64,000 nt of DNA from Niveibacterium sp. SC-1 (lineage in GTDB: Bacteria > Pseudomonadota > Gammaproteobacteria > Burkholderiales > Rhodocyclaceae), in assembly GCF_038235435.1 (NCBI RefSeq), contig NZ_CP151275.1, forward strand, positions 4,526,001 to 4,590,000, read 5' to 3'. The notes under the pieces are model-generated. The model was not told where the DNA came from and did no database searches. It was given only the letters and a program-made list of their open reading frames with translations. Below are positions 60,667-64,000 of the stretch, one piece after another; the stretch's first letter is position 1, and each line of letters begins with the position of its first letter. Position numbers and translations under genes: made by a program.

Positions 60667-61581
60667 ATGGAAGCCTCGCCAGAACTGGAACCGCAGATGG
60701 ACGCGATGGACGAACTCAGAAGCCTGATTGCCCGTCACTGCCGGGGGCTGCTCATGGAGAGTGCCGTGCCGGGTCTGCATCTGCTCCACGCCGATGCCCC
60801 CTGCCAACCGGTCAACGTGATCTACGAACCCAAGTTCTGCGTGATCGCCAGCGGCCGCAAGGACGTGCAGGTGGGCGAGCAGATGTTCAGCTACACCGCG
60901 GGCCAGTACCTGCTCGTGTCGGTCGACCTGCCGGTAAGCGGATGGGTACGCGAGGCGAGTACCCAGGCGCCCTACCTCGCACTGAGCGTGCGGCTGGACC
61001 CGCGGCTGCTCGCGGAACTGGTGCTGGCTCGCCCGCCACGCGGCAAGACGGCCGAAGACGGTCCCGCGATCGCGATTTCCGATCTCAACGCAGGCCTGCT
61101 CGACCCGCTCCTGCGCCTGGTGCGCCTGCTCGATACGCCCGGCGACATCGCCGCGCTCGCGCCGCTCTACGAACGCGAACTCGCTTACCGCCTGCTGCAG
61201 GGCGACCAGGCAGACATGCTGCGCCAGATCGCCACGCAACAAGGACGCATGGCGCAGATCGCCCGGGCGATCCGCTGGATCCGCTCGCACTATGCCGAGC
61301 CGCTGGAAATCGAAGCGCTCGCCGGCCTCGCCAACCTCTCCGTGTCGGCCTTCCACCGTCACTTCAAGCAGGTGACCACGCTGAGCCCGCTGCAGTACCA
61401 GAAGAACATCCGTCTGCAGGAAGCGCGGCACCGGCTCTTCAGCGCACAAGCCGACGCGGCCTCAGTGGGCTTCGCCGTCGGCTACGAAAGCCCCTCGCAG
61501 TTCAGCCGCGAATACCGACGCATGTTCGGTGCGCCGCCACTACAGGATGCACGGGCGGCGCGTCAGGTCCAGGCCGCGTGA
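60667..61581 (+). CDS. AraC-family regulator with AraC_N cupin-like domain
   Basis: This 304-residue protein has an N-terminal AraC_N domain (PVNVIYEPKFCVIASGRKDVQVGEQMFSYTAGQYLLVSVDLPVSGWV) and the C-terminal two-HTH region ending SVGFAVGYESPSQFSREYRRMFGAPP. It matches the group near SDR and oxidoreductase genes in many proteobacteria. Start ATG at 60667 gives MEASPELEPQ; MDAMDEL at 60697 is also possible. It is divergent from the SDR gene, its likely target. Confidence 0.87.
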   Translation: MEASPELEPQMDAMDELRSLIARHCRGLLMESAVPGLHLLHADAPCQPVNVIYEPKFCVIASGRKDVQVGEQMFSYTAGQYLLVSVDLPVSGWVREASTQAPYLALSVRLDPRLLAELVLARPPRGKTAEDGPAIAISDLNAGLLDPLLRLVRLLDTPGDIAALAPLYERELAYRLLQGDQADMLRQIATQQGRMAQIARAIRWIRSHYAEPLEIEALAGLANLSVSAFHRHFKQVTTLSPLQYQKNIRLQEARHRLFSAQADAASVGFAVGYESPSQFSREYRRMFGAPPLQDARAARQVQAA

Positions 61582-61655
61582 AAACCCGCGCGGTGACGCT
61601 GGACTTCCCGGTCGAAGCACCGGCCCGTCCATCGCCGCAACGCCCCTGAGTCCGT

Positions 61656-62210
61656 TCAGCCGCCGACCGCGCGCGGCACTGCGTCGGCGCGGAGCAGATA
61701 GCGTCCGCCGGCGAGCTCCTCGCGGAGACGGACAAGCACGGCCTGCGGCGCGAGCTCCGTCGTCTCAAGCACATGGGGCTCCCACGGGCCCAGCGATTCG
61801 AACTGCGGATGCATGGCGCTCACCACCTCGTCCAGTGCGGCACCGGCGCGTTGTCGCACGCGGCTCAGGGCGGCCTCCACCGTGGTCCTGAGCACTACGT
61901 AGCGCAGGTCCAAGTGCGCGTCGGCGAGCTCGCCACAGATCACCGGCAGGAACCAGGGACCGAAGATCCCTTCCAGCACCACGTCGTAACCGCTCGCACA
62001 CAAGGATCGTGCGGCCTGTGTCGCCGAGGCGATCGCGGCGCGGTTCTGGGAGGTCGCGGTGGGCAAGTGCGGCGCGATCGGGTGGCTGAAGAAGGTGTAG
62101 AAGATGTCCGATTCAATATGCGTGCCGCGTTCGAACGAAGCCGCCAGCAGCTTGGCCACCGTGGTCTTCCCGCTGCCTAGCGAGCCGGACAGGATGATGA
62201 GTTTCGGCAT
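61656..62210 (-). CDS. AAA-type kinase (P-loop phosphotransferase)
   Basis: This 184-residue protein has a P-loop GSLGSGKTT at residues 9-17 and a Walker B-like VVLEGIFGPWF near 78. It resembles small AAA_33-type kinases that phosphorylate small molecules or nucleosides. The substrate is unknown. It is on its own with no operon partner on that strand except the SRPBCC gene 63 bases upstream. Confidence 0.8.
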   Translation of the reverse strand: MPKLIILSGSLGSGKTTVAKLLAASFERGTHIESDIFYTFFSHPIAPHLPTATSQNRAAIASATQAARSLCASGYDVVLEGIFGPWFLPVICGELADAHLDLRYVVLRTTVEAALSRVRQRAGAALDEVVSAMHPQFESLGPWEPHVLETTELAPQAVLVRLREELAGGRYLLRADAVPRAVGG

Positions 62211-62273
62211 GAACGTTTCAGGAAAGTCCGGAAGCTCAGGAACGGCGGGGCTAGCTGGAGCGCGAGGGCCCGG

Positions 62274-62699
62274 TCACGCGCCCGTCGCGAGCTCCCGCGC
62301 CAGGCGGTCAAGGTTCTGCTCGTTGGCCGGCTCGACGATGTGGCGGATGCCCTCTGCCACCCTTGGATCCGCAAAGTCCTGCTTCCACGAAAGCAGCGTG
62401 CCCTCCCTGCTCGCGGCCAGCCCGATACTCAGCACGAAATGCGGCTGCGACACATGGCGGATGCGCACCAGGGCGTCCGCCACGATCTCCTCGAACACCG
62501 ACTCATTGGGATAGTCCGTACCGTCGGGCCCGTGCATCACGAACACCCAGCGCCCGCCGGGCTGGAATTCGAAGACCTCGAAACTGTTCGTGAAGCCTTG
62601 CGGTCCCCACCAGCGCGCCAACCGCGCCGGATCACGGATCGCCGCAAACACTTCCGCGGGGCTCTCCGCAAAGCGGCGAGCCGTGTGGATGATCGTCAT
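62274..62699 (-). CDS. SRPBCC (AHSA1-like) protein
   Basis: This 141-residue protein has the AHSA1 signature HTARRFAESPAEVFAAIRDPARLARWWGPQGFTNSFEVFEFQPGGRWVFVMHGPDG (residues 5-60) and a C-terminal helix. The ATG at 62699 gives MTIIHTARRF. The longer reading to the right is non-conserved. It probably forms an operon with the kinase and cupin genes on the same strand. Confidence 0.85.
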   Translation of the reverse strand: MTIIHTARRFAESPAEVFAAIRDPARLARWWGPQGFTNSFEVFEFQPGGRWVFVMHGPDGTDYPNESVFEEIVADALVRIRHVSQPHFVLSIGLAASREGTLLSWKQDFADPRVAEGIRHIVEPANEQNLDRLARELATGA

Positions 62700-62746
62700 A
62701 TCGGCCTCGATCAGAAAGCCCGTTCTGGCCCAGCGCCTGTGACCCG

Positions 62747-63079
62747 CTAGCCACCCTCGCCTGCAGCGGATTCCGGATGCAGATGCACCGCCAGCCAGAG
62801 CGCACCATCGGAAACCTGCCTCACCGTATGCGGCACCCCGGCCGGCAGGAAAAGATAGTCCCCCGCCACCAGCGTCTTCGCTTGCCCCTGTACCTCCAGC
62901 ACCGCACTCCCGCGCACGAGCAATACCCACTCATCCTGCGCCTGCACGAACTCCGTGGGAACCGTATCGGCGGAACTCAGGATGCGCTCCACTATCAGGT
63001 CGCGATGTTGCAGAAGGGTTTCGAATCGCTCGCCTTGGGTGGGTGGGTCGGAGGCTTCGAATAGGTTGCCAGGGTTCAT
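62747..63079 (-). CDS. Cupin-domain protein
   Basis: This 110-residue protein has a single cupin with motif 1 QDEWVLLVRGSAVLEVQGQ near residues 48-66 and motif 2 DYLFLPAGVPHTVRQ near 73-87. The metal-binding His set is incomplete: motif 1 begins QDEW rather than HxH. Its function is unknown; it may be a small sugar- or metabolite-binding cupin. It is 47 bases upstream of the SRPBCC gene on the same strand. Confidence 0.85.
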   Translation of the reverse strand: MNPGNLFEASDPPTQGERFETLLQHRDLIVERILSSADTVPTEFVQAQDEWVLLVRGSAVLEVQGQAKTLVAGDYLFLPAGVPHTVRQVSDGALWLAVHLHPESAAGEGG

Positions 63080-63347
63080 GGATGGCTCGGGATACAGTGC
63101 TGGTCAGCAATGCCGCCGGCAGAAACATCTTGCGAACGGATCGCAACACGCGATGGCGAAATGCAGGAGTGGCTTCCGATCGCGAAGGCAGAGCAAGTTT
63201 AGTTGGCAAATCAGGGCTTCTGCTACCGGGATGCCGCCCAACCCGTCAATCAACGGAACCTCGCAAGCCAGGCCATGCCGGATATCTCCGACGTCGGGCA
63301 GACTCGCAACACTCATCAGGAACCCGAAACTCAGGAGGGCGCGTCAG

Positions 63348-64000
63348 ATGAACGATGAAAAGCGAACGAGCTTCGAATATTCAGTTGGCGAACAACGCTA
63401 CGCAGGTGCGCTCTACAACGGGCCGACTGCCGCGCCTACCGCAGCAGTCGCGCTTCTGCCGGACTGGCGAGGCCAGAGCGCCCTTGCAGGTGATCATGCC
63501 AACTACCTGGTGGGGATTGGCTGCACCGTGGCGGTTGCCGACTTGTACGGTGATGGCTTCAATCCGGACAGTCCCGAGCAAGTCGGCCCGATGGTGAAGC
63601 GCCTGCTGGCTAACAGGGCTCATGGCGTTGAGGCGCTCGCCGCATGCGTGGCGCAACTTCGGCGCGAGGTCGCACCAGGAACACCCGTGATCTGCCTTGG
63701 GTATAGCGCGGGAGGAATGATCGCGCTGGACTACGCCCGCAGTGGCGCGAGCATCGCGGGTGTCGTTTTGTGTTCCGCGCTGCTGCAGACCGCTGCGCCA
63801 GGAATGGGAACCCGAATCAGCGCTCCGGTTTTGATCCTCCAAGGGACGCAGGACCAAGTCTCGCCGATGGAAACGATAAGTTCAGTTATCGCTGAAATGG
63901 ATGCAGCCGGGAATGACGTGCGTTTTGAGCTCTACAGCCAGACGCACCACGCCTTTGACAACCCGGAAGCCGGCAACGACCCCACCGCGCGTCTGGTCTA
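63348..64000 (+). CDS. Dienelactone hydrolase family protein (truncated by window end)
   Basis: The frame is open to the last base; 217 codons are visible. It has an alpha/beta hydrolase layout: ALLPDWRGQSALAGDHANYL near residue 38, the nucleophile motif GYSAGG near 133, LILQGTQDQVSP near 170 and a catalytic-type His in QTHHAFDN near 203. The nucleophile is Ser, while classical dienelactone hydrolases use Cys, so it may be an esterase. An AGGAGG ribosome site lies before the ATG. The codon use looks a little less GC-rich than the neighbours. Confidence 0.85.
   Translation, partial: MNDEKRTSFEYSVGEQRYAGALYNGPTAAPTAAVALLPDWRGQSALAGDHANYLVGIGCTVAVADLYGDGFNPDSPEQVGPMVKRLLANRAHGVEALAACVAQLRREVAPGTPVICLGYSAGGMIALDYARSGASIAGVVLCSALLQTAAPGMGTRISAPVLILQGTQDQVSPMETISSVIAEMDAAGNDVRFELYSQTHHAFDNPEAGNDPTARLV

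Noticed and set aside
63104..63316. Seventy-codon frame on the minus strand before the hydrolase gene
   Set aside because: No recognisable family, no clear ribosome site, and a Cys-rich translation; the 268-bp gap shows no other support for a gene.
1..64000. Scan for tRNA, rRNA, CRISPR arrays, phage integrase and transposase genes
   Set aside because: None was found by reading; the only repeat arrays are the two inverted composite copies and the hairpin at 41506-41606.

Overview
The window is GC-rich, densely coded chromosomal DNA of a betaproteobacterium. The call rests on inference from gene content and style: ChvE/GguAB-type sugar importers, the PuuD-UraH-UraD-PuuE-Alc-AllA purine route, and dispersed hairpin repeats of a kind I associate with Rhodocyclales and Burkholderiales. 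No rRNA, tRNA, CRISPR array, prophage or intact insertion sequence was seen.

Two catabolic themes are interleaved. Purine breakdown is split over four loci. Positions 1-6195 hold the end of xdhC, a BMP-type nucleoside/nucleobase ABC transporter and an 8-oxoguanine/guanine deaminase. Positions 34721-37277 hold puuE, allantoicase and ureidoglycolate lyase. Positions 44139-47423 hold a CDA-fold deaminase, a flavin reductase-like protein, the BMP-family binding protein missing from the first locus, and a GntR regulator. Positions 54044-56386 hold uraD, uraH and the membrane urate oxidase puuD. Together with xanthine dehydrogenase, presumably just left of the window, these take guanine to urea and glyoxylate.

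Positions 11600-33651 form an arabinose island. It has a GntR regulator, a GH51 arabinofuranosidase, a CUT1 oligosaccharide importer, an AraC orthologue, a ChvE-GguAB importer, araB-araD-araA and a YtfQRT-YjfF-type importer. The logic is uptake of arabino-oligosaccharides, cleavage by GH51, import of free arabinose by two CUT2 systems, and conversion to D-xylulose 5-phosphate. A good match to the E. coli AraC half-site lies upstream of araB.

The rest is accessory or housekeeping. Positions 6199-11390 carry small stress or detoxification genes (DUF1801, DoxX, AHSA1/ArsR, HxlR, two VOC proteins, SRPBCC, DUF2200, GNAT). Positions 33652-34720 are a pair of inverted composite repeats behind a strong terminator. 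Positions 37418-44000 carry a degenerate HD-GYP protein, glgX, a NUDIX hydrolase and a MATE transporter. Positions 47618-49092 carry an extra cyanobacterial-like ribosomal protein S4 gene among three small paralogous genes. Positions 49243-53998 carry envelope proteins, a LysR regulator and a GGDEF protein with a pullulanase-type glucan-binding sensor. Positions 56602-64000 carry a GH26 glycosidase, regulators, an SDR and small enzymes, ending in a truncated dienelactone-hydrolase-like gene.

Most promising for novelty are the glucan-sensing GGDEF protein, the rpsD-paralogue operon, the AraC site geometry and the GntR operator set around the orphan BMP binding protein.
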